A stretch of 64,000 bases of DNA from Verrucomicrobiaceae bacterium. Its GTDB lineage: Bacteria > Verrucomicrobiota > Verrucomicrobiia > Verrucomicrobiales > Akkermansiaceae. Shown here one piece after another: positions 1 to 9,700 of the stretch. Both the position numbers and the translations under genes were made by a program. The stretch is taken from positions 1-64,000 of the forward strand of contig JAIXWR010000046.1 in assembly GCA_027491155.1 (NCBI GenBank), in the 5' to 3' direction. Below the pieces are notes generated by a model. It saw only the letters and a program-made list of their open reading frames with translations. It was not told the DNA's origin and ran no database searches. How positions within the stretch are numbered: position 1 is the stretch's first letter; the number at the start of each line of letters is the position of its first letter.

Positions 1-99
1 GGCCTGCCCCGGCCTGCCCCGGCCTGCCCCGGCCTGCCCCGGCCTGCCCCGGCCTGCCCCGGCCTGCCCCGGCCTGCCCCGGCCTGCCCCGGCTGCCCC
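1..99. repeat. 10-bp tandem repeat array (cut by window edge)
   Basis: Nine perfect head-to-tail copies of the decamer GGCCTGCCCC fill bases 1-90, followed by a tenth copy that has lost one base. The array runs off the left edge, so its true length is unknown. A 10-bp unit shifts the frame and no gene crosses it here. It lies just beyond the 3' end of the epimerase gene. The perfect copies suggest recent slippage or assembly collapse. Confidence 0.95.
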
Positions 100-143
100 G
101 CCGGCGTCGTGACGGCTTCCCAGCCCCCCGGTCGCAAGCGCCA

Positions 144-1040
144 TCAAGGCCCGAGCAATTCCCCGAGCGCCGCGTCCAGCACCGGATAACGGAACTTGAA
201 CCCGCTCTCCAGCAGCGCCCGCGGCACCGCCCGCTGGCTGGCGAGGACCACCCCGGCGAACTCGCCCAGGAGCAACTTCAGCGCAAAGGGCGGCGCGGGG
301 AAGATCGCGGGACGGTGGACGGCCTTGGCCAGCTTCCGGGTGAAGTCGGCATTCCGCTCCGGCTCCGGCGCGGTCCCGTTCACCGGGCCGGACAGGCTTG
401 CGTGGCCGATCCCGTGGAGCATCGACGCCGCCAGGTCCTCGACATGGATCCACGGCATCCACTGGGTGCCCGATCCCAGCCGCCCGCCGAGCCCCAGCCG
501 GAACGGAACCAGCATCTGCTTGAAAGCCTCCCCTTCCCGCCCGAGCACGATCCCGATCCGCCATTTCATCACCCGCAAGCCGAGCCGTTCCACCGCGTCC
601 GCCGATTTCTCCCAGTCCCGGCAAAGCTCCGACAGGTAGCCCGTGCCGTGTGCCGCCCCTTCTTCGAGGAGCTCATCCTGCCGGTTGCCGTAAATCCCCA
701 CGGCCGAGGCGTTCACCAGCACCCGCGGGCGCTCCGCCGCATGCAGGATCTCCAGGCCCGCCGCGATCCGCTCCGTCACGCCGATCCGGCTCTCGTGGAA
801 AAGCCGCCGCCGCTCCGCCGTCCAGCGCCGGTTCACCGGCTCGCCCGCCAGGTTCACCAGGGCGTCCAGCCCGCGGAAATCCGGCTGCGGCCCCCAGGGT
901 CGCCACGACGGGATCCCGGGCTCCGGCGCACGGGCGCTCCGGCTGAACCCGCAGACCCGCCAGCCCGCCGCCGTCGCCTGCCGCGCCAGCTCGCGACCGA
1001 TGAATCCCGAAGCCCCGACGATGCCCAAACTGCCGCTCAT
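144..1040 (-). CDS. TIGR01777 family NAD(P)-dependent epimerase/reductase
   Basis: A 298-residue SDR-fold protein of the YfcH/TIGR01777 group. The N-terminus carries the Rossmann loop GASGFIG (about residues 9-15), and a later segment VNASAVGIYG matches the family's catalytic-loop region. Length fits the usual ~300 residues. Family members are cytosolic oxidoreductase-like proteins whose substrates are mostly unknown. The start is the ATG at 1038-1040, directly before the nucleotide-binding strand. It is divergent from lptD with about 94 bp between starts, so the two promoters probably share this gap. Confidence 0.88.
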   Translation of the reverse strand: MSGSLGIVGASGFIGRELARQATAAGWRVCGFSRSARAPEPGIPSWRPWGPQPDFRGLDALVNLAGEPVNRRWTAERRRLFHESRIGVTERIAAGLEILHAAERPRVLVNASAVGIYGNRQDELLEEGAAHGTGYLSELCRDWEKSADAVERLGLRVMKWRIGIVLGREGEAFKQMLVPFRLGLGGRLGSGTQWMPWIHVEDLAASMLHGIGHASLSGPVNGTAPEPERNADFTRKLAKAVHRPAIFPAPPFALKLLLGEFAGVVLASQRAVPRALLESGFKFRYPVLDAALGELLGP

Positions 1041-1134
1041 GATGGCCCGATCATCCGGCCGGCCGAATTTCCCGCAACCGCTTTCCGGCTTTGACCTTTA
1101 CTTGAATCCGGGGAGCCCGTCTCATCCGCCCACG

Positions 1135-3693
1135 ATGAGGGTCGCCGTTCTCCCCGCAATTTTCGCCACCAGCCTGCCGCTCGCCGCCCAGAACCCCGAG
1201 GCACCCGCGGCCCCGCCGGCACCGCCCGCCGCGGAACAGCCCCTCCCGATCGCCCCGGTCCCGCTGCCCGAAGGCATGCAGGTGCTCCCCGGCAACTCCG
1301 GCACCATCCCGGACATGCCGAAAAACATCGCCATCCGCGACCTCGGCCCCTCCACCGCCTACGACGCCACCACCAAGATCGCCACCTTCTCCGGCCCCTT
1401 CGAGGCCTCGACCGAGAACGGCATGAAGCTCCGCTCGGAGAAGGCCCGCTGGAACGGCACGGAGGAAAAGTTCTACGTAGACGGCGCGGTCAAGATGAGC
1501 ACCGCGCAGGGCATGGAAGTCTTCGCCGACCACGCCGTGGCCGACGTGAAGAGCGAGACCATCACGCTCAGCGGCAACGTCAGCGTCTACAACGGCAACC
1601 TCCTCCAGCGCGGCCAGGAAATGGTCTACTACTGGGGCGAGGAGAAGGTCGACGCCTCCGGCCTGCGCGCCGGGGTGGACCCGATCATCCTCGAAGCCGG
1701 CCGCTTCACCGTGGAGGAACGCGACGGCCGGCAGGTCTATGTCGGCCAGGACGCCGGCGTGACCACCCACGATGTCGAGAACCCGGCCTTCTGGCTCCGC
1801 GCCGCGGAGACCACCGTCTACCCGGAAGACAAGGTCACCTTCAAGAACCTCCGCCTCTACGCCGGCGACACCCCGATCTTCTGGCTGCCCTACCTTTCCC
1901 AGCCGCTCGACAGCGAACTCGGCTACCATTTCGTCCCCGGCGCGCGCTCGAACTGGGGTGCCTTCCTCCTCAACAGCTACGGCATCATGCTCGGCGGCTC
2001 GCCGAACCCCGAGACCGGCGAGAACGAGGACGCCTGGCTGCTGTCCCGCTGGCACTTCGACCTCCGCACCCGCCGCGGCGTCGGCACCGGCGTCGATCTC
2101 CTCGACACCCGCCAGGAGGACAATCCCAACCTCACCGGTTTCTCCGGCTACTACACCAACGACCTCAACCCCGACGTCAGCCGCACCGGCATCACCCGCG
2201 GCTTCGTCAACGAGGACCGCTACCGCATCGCCCTCCAGCACCGCGTCCCGCTGGAGATCGAAAAGGACGCCGAATGGCGCGTCGATGCCAACCTGAACGT
2301 CCTCAGCGACAACTATTACCTCGAGGACTTCAACCCCGACCTCTTCCGCGTCGATCCGAATCCCGACAACACCATCGGCCTCTTCCGCCGCGACGACGGC
2401 ACGCTCTTCAGCCTCTTCGGCCGCTTCCGGCCGAACGAGTTCTACCGCTCCGACACCCGCTCGCCGGAGATCGCCCTCGACTTCGCCCGCCGGCCGCTCT
2501 TCGACCTGCCGATCCTGCACGAGGGCACCGTCTCGCTGTCCTTCGTCGAGGAGGAAATCGGCAGCGCCGCGATGTCCGCCCTCCGCCCGCTGCTCACGCT
2601 TCCCGCCGGCGACCCGATGGTCCCGGTCCTGCTCGCCCAGCTCCCCACCTACGAGCGGCAGCTCATCCAGACCATCCGCTCCCTGCCCCCCGGCAGCGCC
2701 GCCATCCCGGGCCTCACCGAGCAGCTCTTCAGCCCCGGCTACAACCGCTTCCACACCTACCAGGAGCTGTCGATGCCCACCAACATCGGCGGCTGGCTCA
2801 GCCTGACCCCCGAACTCGGCATCGGCTACAGCCGCTACTCCGACGTCAGCGGCCCGGCGAAATCCATCGACCGCACCCACCTGCACGCCAGCATGGAAGC
2901 TTCGATGAAGTTTTCCAAGGACCTCGGGGACGTGATCGACCGCCGCGTCGGCCTCGACGGCCTGCTGCACGTGGTCCAGCCCTACGCGCGCTTCTCCTAC
3001 ATCTCGACCGACGACCTCGACCCTCTCTTCCCCGCCGTCGACCGCGAGACCTTCAGCACCCGCCCGCAGCCGCTCGCCGTGCCGAGCTTCACCGCCATCG
3101 ACAGCCTGCGCGACTGGAGCATCGTCCGCCTCGGAGTGCGCAACAAGCTCATCACCAAGCGCGACGGCCAGAGCTACGACTGGCTCTCGATGGACACCTA
3201 CTTCGACGCCTTCATCACCGACCCCGACTACAACCGGAACTTCTCCAACCTCTACAACGACCTGAAATGGAACCCGCTCCCCTGGTTCGGCATGAACCTC
3301 GAGACCCAGTTCCCGGTCATCGACGACGGCTCCGGCTTCTCCGAAGTCGCCGCCCGCGCCCGCTTCATGCCGAATGAAAACCTCGAGTTCTCCGTCGGCC
3401 ACCGCGTCCTCGACAACCACCCGGTGCTCACGGACTCGCACCGTATCGACGTCCGCGCCTATGCCCGGCTCAGCGAGAACTGGGGCGTCGGCGCCTTCCA
3501 GCTCTGGGAACTCGATGACGGCACCCTGGAAGTCCAGCAATACACCGTCCACCGCGACTTCAACCACTGGGTCGCCTCGATGGGCGTCACGCACCGCGAC
3601 AACCTCTACCAGGACGAGTTCGGCGTGATCTTCAGCATCACCCTCAAGGATTTCCCCTCCGCCTCCCTGCCCTTCAAGCTCGACGCGCAGTGA
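1135..3693 (+). CDS. lptD: LPS-assembly outer-membrane protein LptD
   Basis: An 852-residue outer-membrane translocon that inserts lipopolysaccharide into the outer leaflet, with LptE as partner in known systems. The chosen ATG gives a short signal peptide ending LPLAAQ; an upstream in-frame Met at 1000 would place extra residues before it. A Pro/Ala-rich linker (about residues 20-50) is followed by an OstA/LptA-like beta domain (about 65-230, repeated 'DG..K...G.....A..A' strands) and then the long beta-barrel. No cysteine is visible, so the disulphide-checked maturation known for E. coli LptD cannot occur here. lptG lies about 9 kb downstream. Confidence 0.9.
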   Translation: MRVAVLPAIFATSLPLAAQNPEAPAAPPAPPAAEQPLPIAPVPLPEGMQVLPGNSGTIPDMPKNIAIRDLGPSTAYDATTKIATFSGPFEASTENGMKLRSEKARWNGTEEKFYVDGAVKMSTAQGMEVFADHAVADVKSETITLSGNVSVYNGNLLQRGQEMVYYWGEEKVDASGLRAGVDPIILEAGRFTVEERDGRQVYVGQDAGVTTHDVENPAFWLRAAETTVYPEDKVTFKNLRLYAGDTPIFWLPYLSQPLDSELGYHFVPGARSNWGAFLLNSYGIMLGGSPNPETGENEDAWLLSRWHFDLRTRRGVGTGVDLLDTRQEDNPNLTGFSGYYTNDLNPDVSRTGITRGFVNEDRYRIALQHRVPLEIEKDAEWRVDANLNVLSDNYYLEDFNPDLFRVDPNPDNTIGLFRRDDGTLFSLFGRFRPNEFYRSDTRSPEIALDFARRPLFDLPILHEGTVSLSFVEEEIGSAAMSALRPLLTLPAGDPMVPVLLAQLPTYERQLIQTIRSLPPGSAAIPGLTEQLFSPGYNRFHTYQELSMPTNIGGWLSLTPELGIGYSRYSDVSGPAKSIDRTHLHASMEASMKFSKDLGDVIDRRVGLDGLLHVVQPYARFSYISTDDLDPLFPAVDRETFSTRPQPLAVPSFTAIDSLRDWSIVRLGVRNKLITKRDGQSYDWLSMDTYFDAFITDPDYNRNFSNLYNDLKWNPLPWFGMNLETQFPVIDDGSGFSEVAARARFMPNENLEFSVGHRVLDNHPVLTDSHRIDVRAYARLSENWGVGAFQLWELDDGTLEVQQYTVHRDFNHWVASMGVTHRDNLYQDEFGVIFSITLKDFPSASLPFKLDAQ

Positions 3694-3700
3694 GCCGGAG

Positions 3701-3803
3701 AAGTTCCAAGTGAGAAAGTGCCAAGTGCCAAGCAGCAGCCTTGAAGGCCTGCCTCTTATTTCAGTTTTTCAGCATCTCAGCCTTTCAGCTTTTCAGCTTT
3801 TCC
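3701..3803. repeat. Intergenic heptamer and octamer repeats
   Basis: Two short periodic blocks fill the lptD-nitroreductase gap. Bases 3701-3736 read as variants of AAGTKCC (AAGTTCC, AAGTGAG, AAAGTGCC, AAGTGCC, AAGCAGC). Bases 3762-3803 read as five octamers of the CAGCTTTT type. The second block stops directly at the downstream ATG. The heptamer family recurs at 26273 and, inverted, at 61771. Confidence 0.85.
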
Positions 3804-3804
3804 C

Positions 3805-4443
3805 ATGTCCCCCTCCGACCTCCTCGCCGCCCTCCATTTCCGCTACGCGACCAAGCAGTTCGATCCGGAGCGCAAGATCCCGGATGAGACCTGGCAAGTG
3901 CTGGAGAAGGCCCTCGTGCTGGCCCCCTCCTCGTTCGGCCTGCAGCCCTGGAAATTCCTGGTCATCAACGATCCCGACCTCCGCGCCCGGCTCCGCCAGC
4001 ACTCCTGGAACCAGTCGCAGATCACCGACGCCGCCCGCCTGGTCGTCTTCACCACCCGGACCGACCTGACGGAGCCCGACGTGGACCGCTTCATGAACCG
4101 CCTCGCCGCCGTGCAGGGCCGCGATCCGGCGACGCTCGATGGCTACCGCAACATCGTCCTCAGCTTTGCCTCCGCGATGAACCGCGAGGCGCGCCACGCT
4201 TGGAACGCCCGCCAGACCTACATCGCCCTCGGCCAGTTCATGACCGCAGCCGCGCTGGTCGGCGTCGACACCTGCCCGATCGAGGGCTTCGATCCCGCCG
4301 GCTACGACGAGGTGCTGGAACTCGACGGCAGCGGCTACGCCACCTCCGTCGCCTGCGCCGTCGGCTACCGCTCCGCCGGCGACAAATACGCTACCGTCCC
4401 CAAGGCCCGCTTCCCGCACGAGGAACTCGTCGAGCACCGCTGA
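3805..4443 (+). CDS. NAD(P)H-dependent nitroreductase-family oxidoreductase
   Basis: A 212-residue FMN-dependent oxidoreductase of the NfsB-like nitroreductase fold. The N-terminal RYATKQFD (residues 13-20) and SSFGLQPWKF (about 42-51) are the family's FMN-phosphate and isoalloxazine-binding segments, and the C-terminal part holds the conserved 'G.DTCPIEGF' motif. Such enzymes are cytosolic homodimers reducing quinones or nitroaromatics; the natural substrate cannot be told. The start is the ATG right after the octamer repeat block. The next gene begins three bases after its stop. Confidence 0.9.
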   Translation: MSPSDLLAALHFRYATKQFDPERKIPDETWQVLEKALVLAPSSFGLQPWKFLVINDPDLRARLRQHSWNQSQITDAARLVVFTTRTDLTEPDVDRFMNRLAAVQGRDPATLDGYRNIVLSFASAMNREARHAWNARQTYIALGQFMTAAALVGVDTCPIEGFDPAGYDEVLELDGSGYATSVACAVGYRSAGDKYATVPKARFPHEELVEHR

Positions 4444-4445
4444 CC

Positions 4446-4817
4446 ATGGCCGCGGCGGAGTCCTATCCGGGGCCGTTGAATCCACCCGCCACCCTTGAAA
4501 TGAGACCGTCGTTTGATCGAGAGGAGGACTATCTGATCGCCTACTACCGTCAGTTGCACGCAACCGGCAACCGCGGCGGCATGTCGGGTGATCTTGCGGT
4601 CCTGCTGGTCAGCGCGGCGCTTGTCGGGACGGGGCTGTTCAAGGATGACACCGCCTGGGTGATCGTCGGTTTTGGCATCCTCGCCTATCGGCAGTTACAA
4701 GGAATGTGGTCGACGGCACGTTACAACCGGACCCTCGGATCGATCATCGAGAAGTATGAAACCGCCTGCGGAGGACCGCAGCCGAGTCGGCAGACAACCC
4801 CGCCCGCCGCGGATTAA
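4446..4817 (+). CDS. Small membrane protein of unknown function
   Basis: I do not recognise this 123-residue protein. It has a hydrophilic N-terminus, two adjacent hydrophobic segments (about residues 47-64 and 66-82) and a polar C-terminal tail rich in Pro and Thr, so it is probably a two-pass inner-membrane protein. The start ATG at 4446 lies just past the nitroreductase stop, implying co-transcription. A second in-frame ATG at 4501 would remove 18 residues and is equally plausible. Codon use is like the neighbours. Confidence 0.6.
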   Translation: MAAAESYPGPLNPPATLEMRPSFDREEDYLIAYYRQLHATGNRGGMSGDLAVLLVSAALVGTGLFKDDTAWVIVGFGILAYRQLQGMWSTARYNRTLGSIIEKYETACGGPQPSRQTTPPAAD

Positions 4818-4994
4818 GCAGGCTGCCGCCTTCTCCGGCTCGGCTTGAATTGCGGGAACCCGGTTTACTTCAGTCCAACCGGCGCGGATTCCACCTGCCC
4901 GGCCTACAGCTGGTCCTGGAAGCCCGCCCGGACCTGACCTCCAGCTCAAGCAGGGCTTGCCGACCCGCCTTCCGCCGTGCTTGAGATGCCCGGG

Positions 4995-6494
4995 ATGATC
5001 CGGTCCATCCTCGTCCTCGGCGGCGGCAGCGCAGGCTTGCTCGCCGCGCTGACCCTCAAGCGGAAGATCCCCGCGCTGTCGGTGGAGGTCGTTTACAGCA
5101 GCCGCATCGGGGTCATCGGCGTCGGCGAAGGCACGGTTCCCTACGTCCCCTTTCACCTCCACGGCTACCTCGGGCTCGACGAGCACGAGGTGTTCGCCGC
5201 GATCCAGCCGGTCATCAAACTCGGCGTCCGCTTCGCCTGGGGCAAGCGGCCCCATTTCGACTACACCTTCACCGGCCGGCAGCACTCGTGGCGGTGGCCG
5301 GACCTGCCGCGGAACAACGGCTTCTACGGCTTCGAGGACCCCTCGGCGATGGACCTCTCCTCCGCCCTCATGGATGAAAACAAGGCCCTGCCGCGCCGGC
5401 CCGACGGACTGCCCGACCTGCCGCCGCCGGGCAGCAATTTCGCCTGGCACATCGAGAACAAGCTCTTCGTCGGCTGGCTCGAAACCGCCTGCCGCCGCGA
5501 AGGCGTCCGCTTCACCGATGCCGACCTCGCCGGAGTCGAGCCCGGTCCCGAGGGGATCGGCTCGATCCGCCTCGACGACGGCAGCGTGCGCGAGGCCGAC
5601 TTCTACATCGACAGCAGCGGCTTCGCCTCGGAACTGCTCGGCAAGGCACTCGCCGAGCCCTTCGAGGACTTTTCGGGCGCGCTCTTTTGCGACCGGGCGG
5701 TGGCGGGCGGCTGGGACCGGACCAGCGAGCCGGTGCTGCCCTACACCCTCTCCGAAACCATGGACTCCGGCTGGTGCTGGCGGATCGATCACCCGGACCG
5801 GATCCACCGCGGCTACGTGTTCTCCAGCGCCCACGCCAGCGACGAGCAGGCGATCGCCGATTACCGCAAGGTCGCGCCCAAGGCATCCGATCCCCGCATC
5901 GTGCGCTTCCGCTCCGGCCACTACCGGCGGAGCTGGATCGGCAATGTCGCCGCCGTGGGCAACGCCGCAGGCTTCGTCGAGCCGCTCGAAGCGACCGCCC
6001 TGATGGTCATCTGCCTCCAATGCCGTTGGATCGCCGACGGCTTGATCGACTCGCTGCAGCAGCCGGACGAGACCCTGCGCGACCTCTACAACCGGCTGAA
6101 CGGTTCGATCTGGAGCCAGATCCGCGACTTCCTCGCCCTGCACTACCGCTTCAACGACCGGCTCGACACCCCCTTCTGGCAGCGCTGCCGCCAAGAGATA
6201 CCGCTCCACGAATTGGAACCCTTCGTCGCCTTCTACCGGGGCAACGGCCCCTCGGCGATCAATGCCGGCAACCTGCCCCAAGGCAGCCCCTTCGGCACCG
6301 AAGGCCTTCTCGCCATCCTCGCGGGCCTGGCCGTGCCCCACGCCAAGACCTACCCGCCGCCTGCCGCGGAAACCGCGCGGTGGAAGCGGCACTGCGAGGA
6401 TCACCGCTCGATCGCCCGGGCGGGGATGAACATGCCGGAGGTCCAGAAACTCCTGTCGATGCCCGGAACCTGGAAGAAGATCCGCGCGCGCTGA
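4995..6494 (+). CDS. FAD-dependent tryptophan-halogenase family protein
   Basis: A 499-residue flavoprotein of the tryptophan halogenase/PrnA group. The ATG at 4995 is chosen because the FAD loop GGGSAG follows at residues 9-14; alternatives at 4986 and GTG 4977 only add residues. The conserved Lys that carries hypohalous acid in known halogenases is matched by K75 in VIKLGVRF. The signature GWxWxIP appears as GWCWRID (about residue 259), with the final Pro replaced. Family members halogenate Trp or other aromatics using FADH2 from a partner reductase. No reductase or biosynthetic cluster is adjacent, so the substrate is unknown. Confidence 0.82.
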   Translation: MIRSILVLGGGSAGLLAALTLKRKIPALSVEVVYSSRIGVIGVGEGTVPYVPFHLHGYLGLDEHEVFAAIQPVIKLGVRFAWGKRPHFDYTFTGRQHSWRWPDLPRNNGFYGFEDPSAMDLSSALMDENKALPRRPDGLPDLPPPGSNFAWHIENKLFVGWLETACRREGVRFTDADLAGVEPGPEGIGSIRLDDGSVREADFYIDSSGFASELLGKALAEPFEDFSGALFCDRAVAGGWDRTSEPVLPYTLSETMDSGWCWRIDHPDRIHRGYVFSSAHASDEQAIADYRKVAPKASDPRIVRFRSGHYRRSWIGNVAAVGNAAGFVEPLEATALMVICLQCRWIADGLIDSLQQPDETLRDLYNRLNGSIWSQIRDFLALHYRFNDRLDTPFWQRCRQEIPLHELEPFVAFYRGNGPSAINAGNLPQGSPFGTEGLLAILAGLAVPHAKTYPPPAAETARWKRHCEDHRSIARAGMNMPEVQKLLSMPGTWKKIRAR

Positions 6495-6681
6495 CGGAAA
6501 TCATTGGATTTCATACCCAAGCGGTCACCCGGAGACGGAAAGATGGCGCATTCCTCTCCAATTCCGCTGCAAAAATGACGCCTTCTCCAATTTCCAACTT
6601 GCCATGGTGAGGATCGGTTTTTTCATTGGTCGGTAATACTCACCGTCTCCCGTGTTTCGCCCCAAGCGAGGCCGGCGTGCG

Positions 6682-6686
6682 GGAGG
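6682..6686 (+). promoter_or_regulatory. Shine-Dalgarno GGAGG that fixes the start of the surface repeat protein
   Basis: GGAGG lies 14 bases upstream of ATG 6701, a long but usable spacing. It favours that start over an in-frame upstream codon at 6626, which would put a non-signal sequence ahead of the signal peptide. Few other genes in the window have a clear SD. Confidence 0.5.
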
Positions 6687-6700
6687 AAACCCAAAAACCC

Positions 6701-9700
6701 ATGAATACCAACCGCAGTGTCCTCCTGCGTACGGCCTTCCGTACGATCGCGATTTCGGCCCTCCCGGTCGCCGCCCACGCCCAGAGCATCATCAGCGTCA
6801 ACTTTGGCGCCAATGAAACCAACGGTTCGATCAACACCGGCTCGGCATTGACCGCCGGGGCACTCCCGATCGCCGGGACCTTCTGGAACAACATGAGCGG
6901 GGCGACCCAAACCACGCCGCAATCCCTCATCAACGATCTCGGCGCCCCCAGCGGTGCCTCGGTCACCTGGTCTTCCGCAAACACCTGGCGCTCCGGCTCC
7001 CCGGGTGGCACGGCCACCTCCCTGAACGGCAACCTCACCAAAGGCTACCTCGACGACGGCGGCGCCGGTGCCATCGTCAACGTCTCCAACGTTCCTTTCC
7101 TTGCCTACAACGTCTACGTCATCCGCGGATCCGACCAAGGCGGGGCCACCAACAACGCCCTCGCCAACTACCGTCCGCTCACGGTCAACGGCACGAACTT
7201 CCAGGGCAACCAGCCCCTGAACACGCTCAGCACGGCGACCATCGTCGGCGGCGCTTCCACCACCGGCTACAACTGGACGAACAACGACACCCTGCTCGAC
7301 GGCCGGAACTACCACGTCGCCACCAACCGGTCCGGCCTCAGCCTCGTGATACGCGGCAACACCGGCACCGGCCGCGGCCCCATCGCCGGCGTGCAGATCC
7401 AGGATGCCTACACCGGAACCCTCCGCTACTGGGACATCGACAACACCGTCGCCGGTGCCGGCGGTGCCGCCCCTTCCGGCACCTGGGATACCACCACGGC
7501 CAACTGGAACAACGTCGCCGGCGACGGAACCGCTTCGGCGTGGACCGGAGTCAACCAGGCCGCCGTCTTCGCCGCAGGCAACGGTGCCACCGGGAGCTAC
7601 ACCGTGACGGTCTCCGGCACCCAGACCGCCGACGCCGTGATCCGGGAAGAAGGCAACCTCACCCTTTCCGGCGGAACCATCGATCTGGTCAACGCCGGCG
7701 TTATCCGCTCCTTCGGAGCGGGCGGCACCCTGACCATCGACTCGGACATCACCTCTCTTGGTAGTATCAGCTTCGACGGTGTCGGATCGCACGTCCTCAA
7801 CGGCTCCGCCACCCATGCCGGCGCCACCAACATCTCATCCCCGTTCAACCTCTCCGCCACCGGCGACATCACCGGCACCTCTTCGGTCAACATCAACGGC
7901 GTCACGGCGATTGTTGACGGCACCCTGAGCACCACCGGGTCGATCAACCTCAACGCGGGCAGCCTCCTCGGCGAAGGCACCCTCATTGCCGGCGGCAACG
8001 TGAACCTGAACAACCTCGGGGTGGACAACAACCTCACCCTCGCCGGTGCCGGATCCCTCAGCACGCCGACCGGGACCCTCGCCATCAACCGCGGTTCGGC
8101 GACCTTCAGCGGAAACGCGGTGGCCACGTTGGGCTCACTGAACAACCCGACCGCGAACACCACCACTTCGCTGAACATCAACGATTCCGCCCAGATCAAC
8201 GTCGCCAACCGCATGGTCCTCGGCGACCAGACCAATGCGGTGATCAACGTCACCCAGACCGGCGGCTCGCTCACCAACACCGGCACCATCAACAACCCGG
8301 GCGGCAACGACATGTCCAACCGCTGGGGCCACTGGGGCGGCTCGACCACGACCTACAACCTCAGCGGCGGTTCGCTCAACCTCACCGGCGCCCCGCTTTA
8401 CCTGTCGTGGGACGGCCCGGCCACGCTCAATGTCTCGGGCACCGGCGTCGCCAACCTGAAGGGTGTCAACATGGGCTTCGGCACGCGGGTCAACGCCTCC
8501 ACCATCAACCTGAATCCCGGCGGCACCCTGAACATCGGGTCCGACGGCATCGTCACCGGGGGCACCGCCAACAAGAACATCAACCTCAACGGCGGCACCC
8601 TCGGGGCCCTCGCCGATTGGGCCACCACCCGGCCGATGAACATCACCGCGAACACGGTGGTCAACACGACCGGCGGCAACATCAGCCTCGGCGGTGCGAT
8701 CACAGGCACCGGCAACCTGACCCTCCAGGGCGGCAAGACCGTGGTCCTCGGCGGAGTCAACACGTTCACCGGCACCACCACCGTCACCGGCAACACCACC
8801 CTCCTCTTCGGCCTGCTCGGCAATCACGGCCCGGCGGTTACCGTGGAACCGGGTTCGACCATCGGCGCGGGCAACCTCACCGTCCCGGGCACAGGCGTCG
8901 CCGGCAACATCACCGCCCAGAACGGTAGCAAGTCCACCTTCCGCATCAGCTCCGGCACCTCCGACCTGCTCGACGTGCTCGACCTGAACGTCGACACCAG
9001 CCACACCCTCACTGTCGTTCCCACCGGCGTCATCGCCGCGAACACGGTGATCCCGGTGATCGACTACGCCACCCTCAGCGGCACCGGTTACGCCGGCATC
9101 AACGTGGTCTCCGGCAACCCCCGCCTCACGGTTTCCAAGGAGCCGGACAACGGAACCAACATCTCGATCAAGGTGAATTCCTTCGACTCCGTGGTCTGGA
9201 AAGGCACCGACGGCACCAACCCCGGCCTCTGGGACATCGACACCACCCAGAACTGGCAGACCGATTCCACCCTCGTGGCCACCAAGTTCCTCCAGAACGA
9301 CGTGGTGATCTTCGACGACACCGCCACGACCACCGATGTCACCCTGGTAGGAGCCATCGCTCCCGCTTCGGTCCAGTTCAACCACAGCACGCTCAACTTC
9401 TCGCTGGCCGGCAGCGGCATCGGCGGCAACGGCGGGCTGACCAAACAGGGCACCGGCACCGTCGAACTTCGCAACAACAACACCTACCTCGGTAACACCG
9501 TCGTCAGCGCCGGTCTGCTGCGGATCGGCGACGGCACCAGCGGATCGATCGCCAACGGCACCGTCCAGGTGGACATCGACGGCGATTTGGAAGTGAAAAT
9601 GGCCGCAGGTGCCACCTACTCCCGCCCGACCACCCTCGCGGCCGGCGCACAGTTGTCCTTCACCGGCACCGGCGACCTGAACACCAACGGCGCGCTTTCC

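Noticed and set aside
1051-3594. Long open antisense frame opposite lptD (about 850 codons)
   Set aside because: Its product is a Val/Glu/Gly/Asp-rich string with no motif; in high-GC DNA the antisense of a strong gene is often open. LptD has clear domain structure.
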